Below, piece after piece: positions 33,159 to 43,534 of a stretch of 64,000 nucleotides of DNA. The position numbers were made by a program, and so were the translations under genes. The notes under the pieces were generated by a model, which worked only from the letters and a program-made list of their open reading frames with translations, searched no databases and was not told where the DNA came from. This stretch comes from Betaproteobacteria bacterium. Its GTDB lineage: Bacteria; Pseudomonadota; Gammaproteobacteria; Burkholderiales; SG8-41. The stretch lies in contig JACPTK010000031.1 of the NCBI GenBank assembly GCA_016192825.1, forward strand, positions 32,635 to 96,634, in the 5' to 3' direction. Every line of letters starts with the position of its first letter. Within the stretch, counting starts at the first letter, position 1.

Positions 33159-36100
33159 ATGAGTCATTTTCTCGACCGCCTGACCTATTTCACGCAGCCC
33201 CGGGAGAACTTCGCCGGCGGCCACGGCGTCGTCACCCGCGAGGACCGCGGCTGGGAGGAGAGCTACCGCAAGCGCTGGCAGCACGACAAGATCGTGCGCT
33301 CGACCCACGGCACCAACTGCACCGGCTCGTGCAGCTGGAAGATCTACGTCAAGGGCGGCATCGTCACCTGGGAGACGCAGCAGACCGACTACCCCCGCAC
33401 GCGGCCCGACCTGCCGAATCACGAGCCGCGCGGCTGCTCGCGCGGCGCGAGCTATTCCTGGTACCTCTACAGCGGCAACCGGCTCAAGTATCCGATGGTG
33501 CGCGGCCGGCTGCTGCGGCTGTGGCGCGCCGCGCGCGCGACGCTCGAGCCGATCGCCGCGTGGGCCTCGATCGTCGAGGATCCGCAGAAGCTGAAGTCCT
33601 ACCAGTCCGCGCGCGGCATGGGTGGGTTCGTGCGCTCCTCGTGGGAGGAGGTCGACGAGCTCGTCGCCGCCGCCAACGTCTACACCGTCCGGAAATACGG
33701 CCCCGACCGCGTCATCGGCTTCTCGCCGATCCCGGCGATGTCCATGGTTTCGTACGCCGCGGGCTCGCGCTATCTCTCGCTCATCGGCGGCGTGTGCATG
33801 AGCTTCTACGACTGGTACTGCGATCTGCCGCCGTCCTCCCCGCAGACCTGGGGCGAGCAGACCGACGTGCCGGAGTCGGCCGACTGGTACAACTCGACCT
33901 ATCTCATCGCGTGGGGCTCGAACGTGCCGCAGACGCGCACGCCCGACGCGCATTTCTTCACCGAGGTGCGCTACAAGGGCGCGAAGACGGTCTCGGTCAC
34001 GCCGGATTATTCGGAAGTCGCGAAGCTGACCGACCTCTGGCTCCATCCCAAGCAGGGCACGGACGCGGCGCTCGCGATGGCGATGGGCCACGTGATCCTC
34101 AAGGAGTTCCATCTCGACAAGGGCCGGAGCGCCTACTTCGAGGACTACTGCCGGCGCTACACCGACATGCCGATGCTGGTGCGGCTCGTGAAGCAGGGCG
34201 ACGCCTACGTGCCGGAGCGCTTCCTGCGCGCCTCGGACTTCGCGGACGGGCTCGGCGAATCCAACAACACCGAATGGAAGACCGTCGCGATCGACGAGGG
34301 GACGGACAGCCTCGTCGCGCCGCGCGGCTCGATCGGCTACCGCTGGGGCGAGAAGGGCAAGTGGAACCTCGATGAGAAAGCGGGGCAGGCGGGCGCGCAG
34401 ACGAAGCTGCGGTTGACGCTCGCCGACAAGTACGACGAGATCGTGCCCGTCGCGTTTCCGTATTTCGGCGGGCGCCAGCATGACTACTTCACGCACAGTC
34501 CCGGCAGCGACGTGCTCAAGCGCAACCTCGCCGCAAAGCGCGTCACGCTCAAGGACGGCGCTTGCCTCGTCGCCACCGTGTTCGACCTCTTCGCCGGCAA
34601 CTACGGGGTGGACCGCGGGCTGGGCGGCGGCAACGTCGCGGGCAGCTACGACGACGACGTGCCGTACACCCCGGCGTGGCAGGAGCGGATCACCGGCGTG
34701 CCGCGCGCGCACGCGATCCAGGTCGCGCGGGAATTCGCGGACAACGCCGACAAGACGCACGGCCGGTCGATGGTGATCATCGGCGCGGCGATGAACCACT
34801 GGTATCACATGGACATGAACTACCGCGCCATCATCAACATGCTGGTGATGTGCGGCTGCGTCGGCCAGACCGGCGGCGGCTGGGCCCATTACGTGGGGCA
34901 GGAGAAGCTGCGGCCGCAGACCGGCTGGACCGCGCTCGCGTTCGCGCTCGACTGGCATCGGCCGCCGCGGCAGATGAACTCGACCTCGTTTTTCTACGCG
35001 CACACCGACCAGTGGCGCTACGAGCAGCTGGGCGTCTCCGAGATCCTGTCGCCGCTCGCGGATCCCAAGGCGTACACCGGCAGCCTCATCGACTTCAACG
35101 TGCGCGCCGAGCGCATGGGGTGGCTGCCCTCCGCCCCGCAGCTCGCGGCGAACCCACTCGAGCTGTCGAAGGCGGCGGCCGCGGCCGGGAAGGACCCGAA
35201 GGACTACGTCGTGGCGCAGCTCAAGAGCGGCGCGCTCAAGCTCTCGTGCGAGGACCCGGACAACCCGGTCAACTACCCGCGCAACCTTTTCGTGTGGCGC
35301 TCGAACCTGCTGGGCTCCTCGGGCAAGGGGCACGAGTATTTCCTCAAGCACCTGCTCGGCACGCAGCACGGCGTGCAGGGCAAGGACCTTGGGGCGACCG
35401 GCGGCCAGAAGCCCGAGGAAGTCGCGTGGCGCGACCCGGCCCCGGAAGGCAAGCTCGATCTCCTGGTGACGCTCGACTTCCGCATGTCCACGACCTGCCT
35501 CTACTCGGACGTCGTGCTGCCCACCGCCACGTGGTACGAGAAGAACGACCTCAACACCTCCGACATGCACCCCTTCATCCACCCGCTGTCGGCCGCGGTG
35601 GACCCGGTGTGGCAGTCGCGCAGCGACTGGGAGATCTACAAGGGCATCGCGAAGAAGTTCGCCGAACTCGCGCCCGGGCACCTGGGCGTGGAGAAGGACG
35701 TCGTGCTGGTGCCCACGCTGCACGACACGCCGTCCGAGCTCGCCCAGCCGCTGGAGGTCAGGGACTGGAAAAAGGGGCAGTGCGAGCCGGTGCCGGGCAA
35801 GACCCTGCCCAACATCGTGGTGATCGAGCGCGATTATCCCAACACCTACCGGAAGTTCACGGCGCTCGGGCCGCTGATGACGAAAGTCGGCAACGGCGGC
35901 AAGGGCATCAGCTGGAACACCGAGCGCGAGGTGAGGCTGCTCGCGACCCTCAACTACACGGTGACGGAGGACGGGGTCGCCAGGGGGCTGCCCCGGATCG
36001 AGACCGACATCGAGGCCGCGGAGGTGATCCTGGTGCTTGCGCCGGAGACCAACGGCGAAGTGGCGGTGAAGGCGTGGGCGGCGCTCTCGGAAATGACCGG

Positions 36101-36908
36101 GCGCGACCACACGCACCTCGCCCGCATGCGGGAAGACGACAAGCTGCGCTTCCGCGACCTGCAGGCGCAGCCGCGGAAAATCATCTCCTCGCCCACCTGG
36201 AGCGGGCTCGAGTCCGAGCACGTCTCCTACAACGCGGGCTACACCAACGTGCACGAGCTCATCCCCTGGCGTACGCTCACCGGCCGCCAGCAGCTCTACC
36301 AGGACCACCCGTGGATGCGCGCGTTCGGCGAGGAGCTGTGCGTCTACAAGCCGCCGGTGGACACCAAGACGGTGAAGCCGATGCTGGGCAGGCACGGCAA
36401 CGGCAACCCGGAGGTGGTGCTCAACTTCATCACGCCGCACCAGAAGTGGGGCATCCATTCGACCTACACCGACAACCTGCTGATGCTGACGCTCTCGCGC
36501 GGCGGGCCGATCGTGTGGATCTCGGAGACCGACGCGAAGAAGGCCGGCCTCGTGGACAACGACTGGATCGAGCTCTACAACCTGAACGGCGCGATCACCG
36601 CGCGCGCGGTGGTCTCGCAGCGCGTGAACCCGGGCATGTGCCTGATGTACCACGCCCAGGAGAAGATCGTGAACGTGCCGGGCTCCGAGATCACGCACGC
36701 GCGCGGCGGCATCCACAATTCGGTGACGCGCGCGGTGGTCAAGCCCACGCACATGATCGGCGGCTACGCGCAGCTGAGCTACGGCTTCAATTACTACGGC
36801 ACGGTGGGATCGAACCGCGACGAGTTCGTGATCGTGCGCAAGATGAACAAGGTGGACTGGATGGACGCGCCCGCTCAGGAGACGGCAACCGCCGGCGAAC
36901 ACGGATGA
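33159..36908 (+). CDS. narG: Respiratory nitrate reductase alpha subunit NarG
   Basis: Cytoplasmic membrane-bound bis-MGD molybdenum subunit reducing nitrate to nitrite. 1249 aa, the usual NarG length, with no Tat signal. FS0 ligands [11 protein letters not shown] (His50, Cys54, Cys58) and PRGCSRG (Cys93). The molybdenum-ligand region [18 protein letters not shown] is conserved, as is [16 protein letters not shown]. It is followed not directly by narH but by a 190-bp heptanucleotide array starting 2 bases after the stop. Confidence 0.97.
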   Translation: MSHFLDRLTYFTQPRENFAGGHGVVTREDRGWEESYRKRWQHDKIVRSTHGTNCTGSCSWKIYVKGGIVTWETQQTDYPRTRPDLPNHEPRGCSRGASYSWYLYSGNRLKYPMVRGRLLRLWRAARATLEPIAAWASIVEDPQKLKSYQSARGMGGFVRSSWEEVDELVAAANVYTVRKYGPDRVIGFSPIPAMSMVSYAAGSRYLSLIGGVCMSFYDWYCDLPPSSPQTWGEQTDVPESADWYNSTYLIAWGSNVPQTRTPDAHFFTEVRYKGAKTVSVTPDYSEVAKLTDLWLHPKQGTDAALAMAMGHVILKEFHLDKGRSAYFEDYCRRYTDMPMLVRLVKQGDAYVPERFLRASDFADGLGESNNTEWKTVAIDEGTDSLVAPRGSIGYRWGEKGKWNLDEKAGQAGAQTKLRLTLADKYDEIVPVAFPYFGGRQHDYFTHSPGSDVLKRNLAAKRVTLKDGACLVATVFDLFAGNYGVDRGLGGGNVAGSYDDDVPYTPAWQERITGVPRAHAIQVAREFADNADKTHGRSMVIIGAAMNHWYHMDMNYRAIINMLVMCGCVGQTGGGWAHYVGQEKLRPQTGWTALAFALDWHRPPRQMNSTSFFYAHTDQWRYEQLGVSEILSPLADPKAYTGSLIDFNVRAERMGWLPSAPQLAANPLELSKAAAAAGKDPKDYVVAQLKSGALKLSCEDPDNPVNYPRNLFVWRSNLLGSSGKGHEYFLKHLLGTQHGVQGKDLGATGGQKPEEVAWRDPAPEGKLDLLVTLDFRMSTTCLYSDVVLPTATWYEKNDLNTSDMHPFIHPLSAAVDPVWQSRSDWEIYKGIAKKFAELAPGHLGVEKDVVLVPTLHDTPSELAQPLEVRDWKKGQCEPVPGKTLPNIVVIERDYPNTYRKFTALGPLMTKVGNGGKGISWNTEREVRLLATLNYTVTEDGVARGLPRIETDIEAAEVILVLAPETNGEVAVKAWAALSEMTGRDHTHLARMREDDKLRFRDLQAQPRKIISSPTWSGLESEHVSYNAGYTNVHELIPWRTLTGRQQLYQDHPWMRAFGEELCVYKPPVDTKTVKPMLGRHGNGNPEVVLNFITPHQKWGIHSTYTDNLLMLTLSRGGPIVWISETDAKKAGLVDNDWIELYNLNGAITARAVVSQRVNPGMCLMYHAQEKIVNVPGSEITHARGGIHNSVTRAVVKPTHMIGGYAQLSYGFNYYGTVGSNRDEFVIVRKMNKVDWMDAPAQETATAGEHG

Positions 36909-36910
36909 GC

Positions 36911-37086
<176 letters not shown>

Positions 37087-37141
37087 TCAGCAAGATTCGA
37101 TGGCGGTGTTCTGTGTGGCAGAGGGATTTTAGGAGATCTGC

Positions 37142-38665
37142 ATGAAAGTCCGCGCCCAGATCGGGATGGTGCTAAACCTGGACAAATGCATCGGATGTCA
37201 TACGTGCTCGGTCACCTGCAAGAACGTCTGGACCTCGCGCGAGGGCATGGAATACGCGTGGTTCAACAATGTCGAGACCAAGCCCGGCATCGGCTATCCC
37301 AAGGACTGGGAGAACCAGGAGCGCTGGCAGGGCGGGTGGCGGCGGAAAAAGAACGGCAGGATCGAGCCCAGGCAGGGCGGCAGATGGCGCCTGCTCGCCA
37401 ACATCTTCGCCAATCCCAACCTGCCGGAGATCGACGACTACTACGAGCCGTTCACCTTCGACTACGAGCACCTGCACAACGCGCCCGAGTCGCAGACCGC
37501 GCCGGTGGCGCGCCCGCGCTCGCTCATCACCGGGCAGCGCATGGAGAAGATCGAGTGGGGGCCGAACTGGGAGGAGATCCTCGGCGGCGAGTTCGCGAAG
37601 CGCGGCCAGGACTACAACTTCGAGGCGGTCCAGAAGGAGATCTACGGCCAGTTCGAGAACACCTTCATGATGTACCTGCCGCGGCTGTGCGAGCACTGCC
37701 TGAATCCCTCCTGCGTCGCATCCTGCCCCTCGGGCTCGATCTACAAGCGCGAGGAGGACGGCATCGTGCTCGTCGACCAGGACAAGTGCCGCGGCTGGCG
37801 CATGTGCGTCTCCGGCTGCCCGTACAAGAAAATCTACTACAACTGGCAGACCGGCAAGGCGGAGAAGTGCATCTTCTGCTATCCGCGGATCGAGGTCGGG
37901 CAGCCGACCGTCTGCTCCGAGACCTGCGTCGGGCGCATCCGCTATCTCGGCGTGCTGCTCTACGACGCGGACAAGATCGAGAGCGCGGCCAGCGTCGCCG
38001 ACGAGAAGGACCTCTACAAGGCCCAGCTCGACGTGTTCCTCGATCCGTTTGCCGCCGAAGTGATCGAGCAGGCGCGGCGCGACGGCGTGCCCGAATCCTG
38101 GCTCAAGGCCGCGCAGGCCTCGCCGGTCTACAAGATGGCGATGGACTGGAAGATCGCGTTCCCGCTGCACCCGGAATACCGCACGCTGCCCATGGTGTGG
38201 TACGTGCCGCCGCTCTCGCCCATCAGCTCGGCGGCGAACAGCGGCCAGGTCGCGAGCGACGGCGTGCTGCCCGACGTGCGCAGCCTGCGCATTCCGCTGC
38301 GCTATCTCGCGAACCTGCTCACCGCGGGCGACGAGGAGCCGGTCGCAAGGGCGCTCGAGCGCCTGCTCGCCATGCGCGCCTTCATGCGCGGGCGCCACGT
38401 CGAGAAGCGGGAAGACACCGCGGTTCTCGAGCGCGCGGGCCTGTCGCTCGCCCAGGTCGAGGACATGTACCGCTACCTGGCGATCGCGAACTACGAGGAT
38501 CGCTTCGTGATCCCCACCGCCCACCGCGAGTACGCCGAGAACGCGTTCGACCTGCGCGGCGGCTGCGGCTTCTCCTTTGGCAACGGCTGCTCGGACGGCG
38601 CGAGCGAGACGAACCTGTTCGGCGGCAAGAAGGGCAAGAGCATCCCGATCAAGCAAGTCGCGTGA
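37142..38665 (+). CDS. narH: Respiratory nitrate reductase beta subunit NarH
   Basis: Iron-sulfur electron-transfer subunit linking NarI to NarG. 507 aa. Four cluster motifs: [11 protein letters not shown] (Cys16, 19, 22, 26), [32 protein letters not shown] with the Trp that marks the [3Fe-4S] centre of NarH, and CIFCYPR with [10 protein letters not shown]. An AGGAG ribosome site precedes the ATG. The stop overlaps the start of a four-unit heptad run. Confidence 0.97.
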   Translation: MKVRAQIGMVLNLDKCIGCHTCSVTCKNVWTSREGMEYAWFNNVETKPGIGYPKDWENQERWQGGWRRKKNGRIEPRQGGRWRLLANIFANPNLPEIDDYYEPFTFDYEHLHNAPESQTAPVARPRSLITGQRMEKIEWGPNWEEILGGEFAKRGQDYNFEAVQKEIYGQFENTFMMYLPRLCEHCLNPSCVASCPSGSIYKREEDGIVLVDQDKCRGWRMCVSGCPYKKIYYNWQTGKAEKCIFCYPRIEVGQPTVCSETCVGRIRYLGVLLYDADKIESAASVADEKDLYKAQLDVFLDPFAAEVIEQARRDGVPESWLKAAQASPVYKMAMDWKIAFPLHPEYRTLPMVWYVPPLSPISSAANSGQVASDGVLPDVRSLRIPLRYLANLLTAGDEEPVARALERLLAMRAFMRGRHVEKREDTAVLERAGLSLAQVEDMYRYLAIANYEDRFVIPTAHREYAENAFDLRGGCGFSFGNGCSDGASETNLFGGKKGKSIPIKQVA

Positions 38666-38689
38666 TGGGTGATGAGTGATGGGTGATGC
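38662..38689. repeat. Short heptanucleotide run between narH and narJ
   Basis: Four tandem heptads GTGATGG, GTGATGA, GTGATGG, GTGATGC begin on the narH stop codon (TGA at 38663-38665) and end one base before the narJ ATG. They replace a normal ribosome-site region and could themselves supply GTG/ATG starts. Confidence 0.85.
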
Positions 38690-38690
38690 G

Positions 38691-39362
38691 ATGAAGACAT
38701 TCAGGGTACTGGGGGCGCTGCTGTCGTATCCGGAGCCTGCGCTGATCGCGGCGCTGCCGGAGCTCGGGCAGGTCCTCGACGCGGAAGGGCTGCTCGCCCG
38801 CAAGGAGCGGGCGGCGCTCGGCGCGCTGATCGCGGAGCTCGGACGCGGCGAGCTGATGTCGCTGCAGGAGCGCTACGTCGGGTTGTTCGACCGCTCGCGG
38901 GCGCTGTCGCTGCACCTGTTCGAGCACGTGCACGGCGAGTCGCGCGACCGCGGCCAGGCGATGGTGGACCTCAACCGGCTCTATCAGTCGCACGGCTACG
39001 CCCTGGCCGGCAACGAGCTGCCGGATTTCCTTCCCGCGGTGCTGGAGTACGCGTCCTGCCGGCCACTTGCGGAGGGGCGCGCGCTGCTCGCGGACATGGC
39101 GCACATCCTCCAGGCGCTGGGCGCGCGGCTCGCGCAGCGCGCGAGCGGCTACAGCGCCGCGCTGGCCGCGCTGGTGAGACTGGCGGGCGAGCAGCCGGCG
39201 TTCGAGGCGGCGAGCGGTGGTGCAGCGGCCGGCGACGAAGACGTTTCGGCGCTCGACGAGGCGTGGGCCGAGCCGCCGGCCTTCGGCGAATGTTCCGGCG
39301 GCAAGCCGGGCGGCGCGCCGGTCGCGCCGGTGCGCTTTTACCCCAAGGGGGCTACGCGATGA
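38691..39362 (+). CDS. narJ: Nitrate reductase assembly chaperone NarJ
   Basis: Cytoplasmic chaperone for molybdenum-cofactor insertion into NarG. 223 aa, helical, starting MKTFRVLGALLSYPEPALIA. Family motifs include LQERYVGLFDRSRALSLHLF, HVHGESRDRGQAMVDL and NELPDFLPAVLE. An upstream GTG within the heptad run would add five residues. The stop overlaps the narI start (ATGA). Confidence 0.94.
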   Translation: MKTFRVLGALLSYPEPALIAALPELGQVLDAEGLLARKERAALGALIAELGRGELMSLQERYVGLFDRSRALSLHLFEHVHGESRDRGQAMVDLNRLYQSHGYALAGNELPDFLPAVLEYASCRPLAEGRALLADMAHILQALGARLAQRASGYSAALAALVRLAGEQPAFEAASGGAAAGDEDVSALDEAWAEPPAFGECSGGKPGGAPVAPVRFYPKGATR

Positions 39363-40045
39363 GCTACCTCAACGAATTTCTGTTCGGCATCTATCCCTAT
39401 ATTGCGGCGGCGGTGTTCCTCCTCGGGAGCCTGGTCCGCTTCGACCGCGAGCAGTACACCTGGAAGAGCGACTCGAGCCAGTTGCTGCGGCGCGGCCAGC
39501 TGCGCCTCGGCTCCAATCTGTTCCATATCGGCATCCTGGCGCTGTTTTTCGGGCACCTGGTGGGGCTGCTCATGCCGAAGGAGCTGTACCACGCGCTGGG
39601 GCTCTCCACCGCGGCGAAGCAGATGCTCGCCATCGGCGCCGGCGGCGTTTTCGGCACGCTGTGCCTGGTGGGGCTCGCCCTGCTCGTTCACCGGCGCCTT
39701 GCGGAGCCCCGCATCCGCGCGACCAGCACGACCATGGACATCGTGGTGCTCCTCTGGATCCTGGCCACGCTGCTGCTGGGGCTCTCCAGCATTTTCGCCT
39801 CGCTCGGGCACCGCGACGGCTCGGTGATGGTGCTGCTCGGCAACTGGGCGCAGCACATCGTCACCTTCCGCGCCGGCGCGGCTGATTTTATCGCCGGCGT
39901 GCACGGGCTCTACAAGGTGCATCTGTTCTTCGGCATGACGCTGTTCCTGCTGTTCCCGTTCTCGCGCCTGGTGCACGTCTGGAGCGGCTTCGCGGCGCTC
40001 GGCTACCTCACGCGCGCCTACCAGATCGTGCGCAGCAAGGGCTAA
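39359..40045 (+). CDS. narI: Respiratory nitrate reductase gamma subunit NarI
   Basis: Diheme cytochrome b membrane anchor that oxidises quinol. 228 aa, five helices, start MSYLNEFLFGIYPYIAAAVF. Heme-ligand histidines sit in NLFHIGILALFFGHLVGLL (two) and VHLFFGMTLFLLFPFSRLVH (two), as in the family. The longer frame upstream is shadow over narJ. Confidence 0.96.
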   Translation: MSYLNEFLFGIYPYIAAAVFLLGSLVRFDREQYTWKSDSSQLLRRGQLRLGSNLFHIGILALFFGHLVGLLMPKELYHALGLSTAAKQMLAIGAGGVFGTLCLVGLALLVHRRLAEPRIRATSTTMDIVVLLWILATLLLGLSSIFASLGHRDGSVMVLLGNWAQHIVTFRAGAADFIAGVHGLYKVHLFFGMTLFLLFPFSRLVHVWSGFAALGYLTRAYQIVRSKG

Positions 40046-40126
40046 CGCGCCCGGCGGGCGGGCGGTGCCGGCAGATCGACAGGAGCAGCTAGAACGTATC
40101 CTAAAAATACCGCAAGCCAAGACCAG

Positions 40127-40160
40127 AATTGACAGGATTAACAGGATTTACATGATTTCC
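40127..40160. repeat. Dispersed ACAGGATT-type repeat upstream of ppiC
   Basis: GACAGGATTAACAGGATTTA followed by CATGATTTCC, giving three spaced copies of a similar half-site; the last contains the ppiC start codon. Similar copies occur at 10949, 51790 and 62676. Confidence 0.65.
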
Positions 40161-40907
40161 ATCAACGGCGCGGCGATCACCGAGGACGCGATCGAGCGCG
40201 AGCGGGAGCACCACGCGGATGCGCCCTCGCCGCGGGACGCGGCGGCATGCGCGCTCGCGATCCGCGAGCTGCTGCTGCAGCGCGCGCGGGCGCTGGGGCT
40301 GGGCGGCGCGGAGGACGCGGCGTCGGAGGACGCGGTGATCGACGCGCTGATCGAGCGCGAGGTTCGGACCCCCCAGCCGGCCGAGACCGAATGCCTGCGC
40401 TACTACGAGAGCCATCGCCGGCAATTCCGCAGCGGCGACCTGGTGGAAGCCTCGCACATCCTGTTCGCGGTGACGCCGAACGCGCCGCTCGCCGCGATCC
40501 GGGCGCAGGCGGAGTCCACGGTGAAGCAGATCGTCTCCGATCCGGCGCGCTTCGAGGCGCTCGCGGCGCAATTCTCCAATTGCCCGTCCGGCGCCCAGGG
40601 CGGCAGCCTCGGCCAGCTCGGGCGCGGCGACACGGTTCCCGAGTTCGAGGCGGCACTGTTCGACGGCGACGCGACGGGCGTCCTGCCGCGGCTGGTGAAT
40701 ACGCGCTACGGCTTCCATGTCGTGTGCGTCAACCGCCGGATCGAGGGCCGGGAAGTGCCGTTCGAGCTCGCCCGGGAGCGCATCGCGGAATTTCTTTCGG
40801 AAAGCGTTCGGCGCAAGGCGCTGCAGCAGTACCTGCGCCTGCTCGCGGCGCAGGCCGACGTGAGCGGCATCGACCTCAACGCCGCAGGCTCGCCACTCCT
40901 GCAATAG
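40152..40907 (+). CDS. PpiC-type peptidyl-prolyl isomerase
   Basis: 251 aa parvulin-family rotamase with a NifM/SurA-like N-terminal helical half and the PPIC domain ASHILFAVTP ... FSNCPSGAQGGSLGQLGRGD ... TRYGFHVVCVNRR. No signal peptide is apparent, so it probably acts in the cytoplasm. Such genes commonly follow narI in betaproteobacteria and may help fold nitrate reductase. The ATG at 40152 is embedded in a dispersed repeat. Confidence 0.88.
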   Translation: MISINGAAITEDAIEREREHHADAPSPRDAAACALAIRELLLQRARALGLGGAEDAASEDAVIDALIEREVRTPQPAETECLRYYESHRRQFRSGDLVEASHILFAVTPNAPLAAIRAQAESTVKQIVSDPARFEALAAQFSNCPSGAQGGSLGQLGRGDTVPEFEAALFDGDATGVLPRLVNTRYGFHVVCVNRRIEGREVPFELARERIAEFLSESVRRKALQQYLRLLAAQADVSGIDLNAAGSPLLQ

Positions 40908-40987
40908 GCAGGCCGTAGGGCCTGTATCCGTCCCCGGCCCAGGCTTTCAAATGGCGTGAACGGGGCGGATCCCGGCCTCGGGCGGCG

Positions 40988-41001
40988 TTGATCCATGTCA
41001 A
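40988..41001. promoter_or_regulatory. FNR/Anr-type palindrome TTGATCCATGTCAA
   Basis: One mismatch from the ideal palindrome. It lies in the gap between ppiC and the ECF sigma gene, about 70 bases upstream of the GGAAC -35 element, so it could add oxygen control to the sigma module. Confidence 0.55.
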
Positions 41002-41061
41002 CGGTCGCATTGCCTGCGCGTCCTATCCTTGCCCGATGCCCGTGGACCAATAACGGTCCGT

Positions 41062-41091
41062 GGAACCTTTCGGCCCCTCCCTCGTTTAACG
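41062..41091 (+). promoter_or_regulatory. ECF-type promoter GGAAC-N16-CGTT upstream of the sigma gene
   Basis: GGAAC at 41062-41066, a 16-base spacer, then CGTTTAACG at 41083-41091. The same elements with the same spacing occur before the DUF6448 gene at 42632. Predicted transcript start about 41094, which supports the GTG at 41122 as the sigma start. Confidence 0.65.
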
Positions 41092-41121
41092 TGTTGCGGG
41101 CGGCTGGCCGGCGAGATAGAC

Positions 41122-41676
41122 GTGGCGCAGATCGAGCCTGCCGACGGCGTATGGGTGGCGCGTAGCCAGCAGGGCGACCGCGAGGCGTTCGGCATGCTGG
41201 TGCGCCGCTACCAGGACCGGGTGTATCGCTACATCCTGCGCATGGTGGGATCGCGCGACGAGGCGCTGGAACTGATGCAGGAGGCGTTCATCAAGGCCTG
41301 GCAGGCCCTGCCGGGATGGCGGCCCGAGGCGCAGTTCCGGACGTGGCTGTTCAGCATCGCGTCGAATACCGCGACCGATAGCCTGCGCCGCCGCAAGGTC
41401 GTGGAATTCGTGCCGCTGGACGAGGACTACGACGTGCCGGGTGAGGCGGCCGACCCGGCCGGCCAGTTGCAGGCGAAGCAGCGATTGCGCGCCCTCGAAG
41501 CCGCGCTCAACCGCCTGCCGGATGACCAGCGCGAGATCGTGCTGTTGCGGGAGATCGAGGACATGTCGTACAGCGAAATCAGCGCCGCGCTCGGCATCAG
41601 CGAGGGCACGGTGAAATCGCGGCTGGCGCGCGCCCGTGAAGCGCTGGTTGGCCATTACCGCAGGAAGGACGTATGA
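41122..41676 (+). CDS. ECF-family RNA polymerase sigma factor (RpoE-like)
   Basis: 184 aa. Sigma region 2 (AFGMLVRRYQDRVYRYILRM; ALELMQEAFIKAWQAL; FRTWLFSIASNTATDSLRRR) and region 4 (LPDDQREIVLLREIEDMSYS; EISAALGISEGTVKSRLARA) are complete. The GTG start VAQIEPADGVW is chosen because the putative promoter lies inside the longer frame. The stop overlaps the anti-sigma start by 4 bases. Probably autoregulated. Confidence 0.9.
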   Translation: MAQIEPADGVWVARSQQGDREAFGMLVRRYQDRVYRYILRMVGSRDEALELMQEAFIKAWQALPGWRPEAQFRTWLFSIASNTATDSLRRRKVVEFVPLDEDYDVPGEAADPAGQLQAKQRLRALEAALNRLPDDQREIVLLREIEDMSYSEISAALGISEGTVKSRLARAREALVGHYRRKDV

Positions 41677-42137
41677 AGGATCGAACGCCATCCGAGTGCC
41701 CCCGCACCGAGCAGCTTTCGGCACTCGTCGACGGCGAGCTGGCCGGCGCCGCGCGCGCCGAGATCGCCGACCATGCCGGGTCGTGCCCGCTTTGCGGCGC
41801 GATGCTCCGGGACCTCGGTGAATTGCGCGTTGCGTTTCGGCCGCTCGCCGCGGCACGCCCCGGCGTCGATCTCGCGTCGCTCATCGAGCAGCGGCTTGCG
41901 GCGCGTGGTCGGCCCGCGCGCCCGAGGCGTTACGGTCGCTGGTGGCAAGCCTGGCAGCTCCTGCCTTCGGGACTGGCCGCGGCGGGCGTGCTTACGGCGG
42001 GCGTCTACCTGGGCGCGCTGCTGACCGCCGGCGCGGGCGCGACCGCGCTGCGGCCCGCGGCCATGGCGATGTTCGACGCCGTTGCGCCAGGCGGCTTATG
42101 CGTTGGCCTTCCATCGTGTTACGCACCGGGAAAGTGA
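41673..42137 (+). CDS. Zinc-finger anti-sigma factor
   Basis: 154 aa. N-terminal anti-sigma domain with His-x3-Cys-x2-Cys motif in DHAGSCPLCG, then a linker and one membrane helix near residues 97-120 (LPSGLAAAGVLTAGVYLGAL), so it is an inner-membrane anchored regulator. Coupled to the sigma gene (ATGA). Expected to hold the ECF sigma until an envelope signal arrives. Confidence 0.87.
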   Translation: MKDRTPSECPRTEQLSALVDGELAGAARAEIADHAGSCPLCGAMLRDLGELRVAFRPLAAARPGVDLASLIEQRLAARGRPARPRRYGRWWQAWQLLPSGLAAAGVLTAGVYLGALLTAGAGATALRPAAMAMFDAVAPGGLCVGLPSCYAPGK

Positions 42138-42138
42138 C

Positions 42139-42612
42139 ATGAAGCACACCAGCCTGAAACTCGCTCTCGTTCTGTCGCTGTTACTCAACCTGGGCGTCAT
42201 CGGCGCGGTGGCCTATCGCGCGATCCAGCACGGGCAGCTGCCCGACGCCTTCCGCATCGGAGCGGACAAGTCGAATCTTGCGGAAATGCTCAAGCTCGAC
42301 GCCGGTCAGCGCCGGCAATGGGAGGCGCTCGAAGCCGGATTTCTGCGCGAGCTCAAGAGCGGCTGGCAGCCGATCCGGCAGCACCGCGAGGCACTCGTCC
42401 GCGAAATCTTCTCCGAGCAGCCCGACCGTGGCCGTATCGAGGCCGAACGCGCGGCGATCGCGCAGCTGCAATCCGCGCAGCAGCAACGCATCATCGAGCA
42501 GTTGCTGCGGGAGCGGGACGTGCTCGATGGGGCGCAGCGGCGCCAGCTGGCGGATCTCCTGCTGCGCCAGGCCCCGGCGAGCACCTTCGAGGAACGCCTG
42601 CATGGGAAGTAG
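42139..42612 (+). CDS. Periplasmic heavy-metal-sensor/CpxP-like protein
   Basis: 157 aa. An N-terminal signal anchor (LKLALVLSLLLNLGVIGAVA) is followed by a long all-helical periplasmic region rich in Arg, Glu and Gln (LKLDAGQRRQWEALEAGFLR; QLLRERDVLDGAQRRQLADL), resembling the Metal_resist/CnrR/Spy group. It starts 1 base after the anti-sigma stop, so it probably acts as a periplasmic sensor or chaperone feeding the anti-sigma factor. Confidence 0.78.
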   Translation: MKHTSLKLALVLSLLLNLGVIGAVAYRAIQHGQLPDAFRIGADKSNLAEMLKLDAGQRRQWEALEAGFLRELKSGWQPIRQHREALVREIFSEQPDRGRIEAERAAIAQLQSAQQQRIIEQLLRERDVLDGAQRRQLADLLLRQAPASTFEERLHGK

Positions 42613-42631
42613 CGCCGCACAAACGATTTTC

Positions 42632-42661
42632 GGAACATTCGGAGGCATCGTCCGTTTAACG
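42632..42661 (+). promoter_or_regulatory. ECF-type promoter GGAAC-N16-CGTT upstream of the DUF6448 gene
   Basis: GGAAC at 42632-42636, 16-base spacer, CGTTTAACG at 42653-42661: the same core and spacing as the promoter of the sigma gene at 41062. Predicted start about 42664, leaving a 59-base leader. Confidence 0.65.
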
Positions 42662-42722
42662 GGATGAATGCGGCGGACGTGACTGCCGCAGCCAAACAAC
42701 CTCTGATAGGAGTCGAACGATC

Positions 42723-43349
42723 ATGAAATCTCACTACGTCATTGGCCGCTGGGTGGCCATAGCAACTGTTTCTCTTGGGCTGCTGGCCGGATCGGGCACC
42801 GCTTTCGCGCATTGCGACACGCTCGACGGTCCGGTGGTCGCGGCCGCGCGCAAGGCGCTCGATACGGGCAACGTCAATCTGATACTGGTCTGGGTGCAGA
42901 ATAAGGACGAAGCGGAGATCAAGAACCAGTTCCAGAAAACCGTAGCTGTCCGCAAGGCTGGCGGACAGGCGAAGGAACTCGCCGACATGTATTTCTTCGA
43001 AACCCTGGTGCGCATCCACCGCGCCGGCGAAGGGGCTGGTTACACGGGTCTCAAACCGGCAGGCAGGATCGAGCCGCCCATTGCGGCCGCCGACAGGTCG
43101 CTCGAGACCGGCAAACTCCAGGACGCGGCAAAACTCATCTCGAAGCGGACGGAGGAAGGGCTGCACCGCAACTTCGAGGACGTGATGAAGAAGAAGAAGT
43201 ACAACCCGAATGACGTCGCCGCCGGACGCGCCTTCGCGAGCGCCTACGTCGAGTACACGCATTACGTCGAGCGCTTGTATAACGCGGCCGAAACGCTGGC
43301 GCCGGAGCACGTGCAGAAGGAAGCGCCGGGTCTCGCTCACACGCATTGA
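42723..43349 (+). CDS. DUF6448-like secreted protein
   Basis: 208 aa with a cleavable signal peptide (ATVSLGLLAGSGTAFA, then HCDTLDGPV). The mature protein is helical, with HCDTLDGPVVAAARKALDTG and FFETLVRIHRAGEGAGYTGL segments, and ends in a His-rich LAHTH tail. The family is of unknown function. Strong SD (AGGAG) before the ATG. The ECF-type promoter upstream suggests it is a target of the neighbouring sigma factor. Confidence 0.8.
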   Translation: MKSHYVIGRWVAIATVSLGLLAGSGTAFAHCDTLDGPVVAAARKALDTGNVNLILVWVQNKDEAEIKNQFQKTVAVRKAGGQAKELADMYFFETLVRIHRAGEGAGYTGLKPAGRIEPPIAAADRSLETGKLQDAAKLISKRTEEGLHRNFEDVMKKKKYNPNDVAAGRAFASAYVEYTHYVERLYNAAETLAPEHVQKEAPGLAHTH

Positions 43350-43355
43350 TATATT

Positions 43356-43406
43356 GGGCTGACACCGTTACACCGGGCTGTCGGGTCTATTGCACCCGTC
43401 AGCCCG
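43356..43406. terminator. Inverted repeat after the DUF6448 gene
   Basis: GGGCTGAC and GTCAGCCC arms enclose about 35 bases just after the stop. No T-run follows, so it is a weak terminator candidate. Confidence 0.3.
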
Positions 43407-43534
43407 GGTTCGCTCGCTGCCGGTCCACCGGCGCGTTTGGCCCGCTTGTCGCGACCGTGGCACCGCGGCATCGGGATTGCCCGGTAGATTGGCGCAGGTT
43501 GAGTTGACTTTCACACGAACAAGGAGATTCGATC

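Noticed and set aside
32439..36902. Very long open frame (over 1,400 codons) antisense to narK/narG
   Set aside because: It is Arg/His/Val-rich shadow of a high-GC gene; narG on the plus strand has full family motifs and a normal start.
33159..36908. Possibility that narG is a Nitrobacter-type cytoplasmic NxrA
   Set aside because: It is followed by narH, narJ, narI and ppiC and preceded by narK and an FNR-type site, the standard nitrate-respiration arrangement. Only a phylogeny could fully exclude it.
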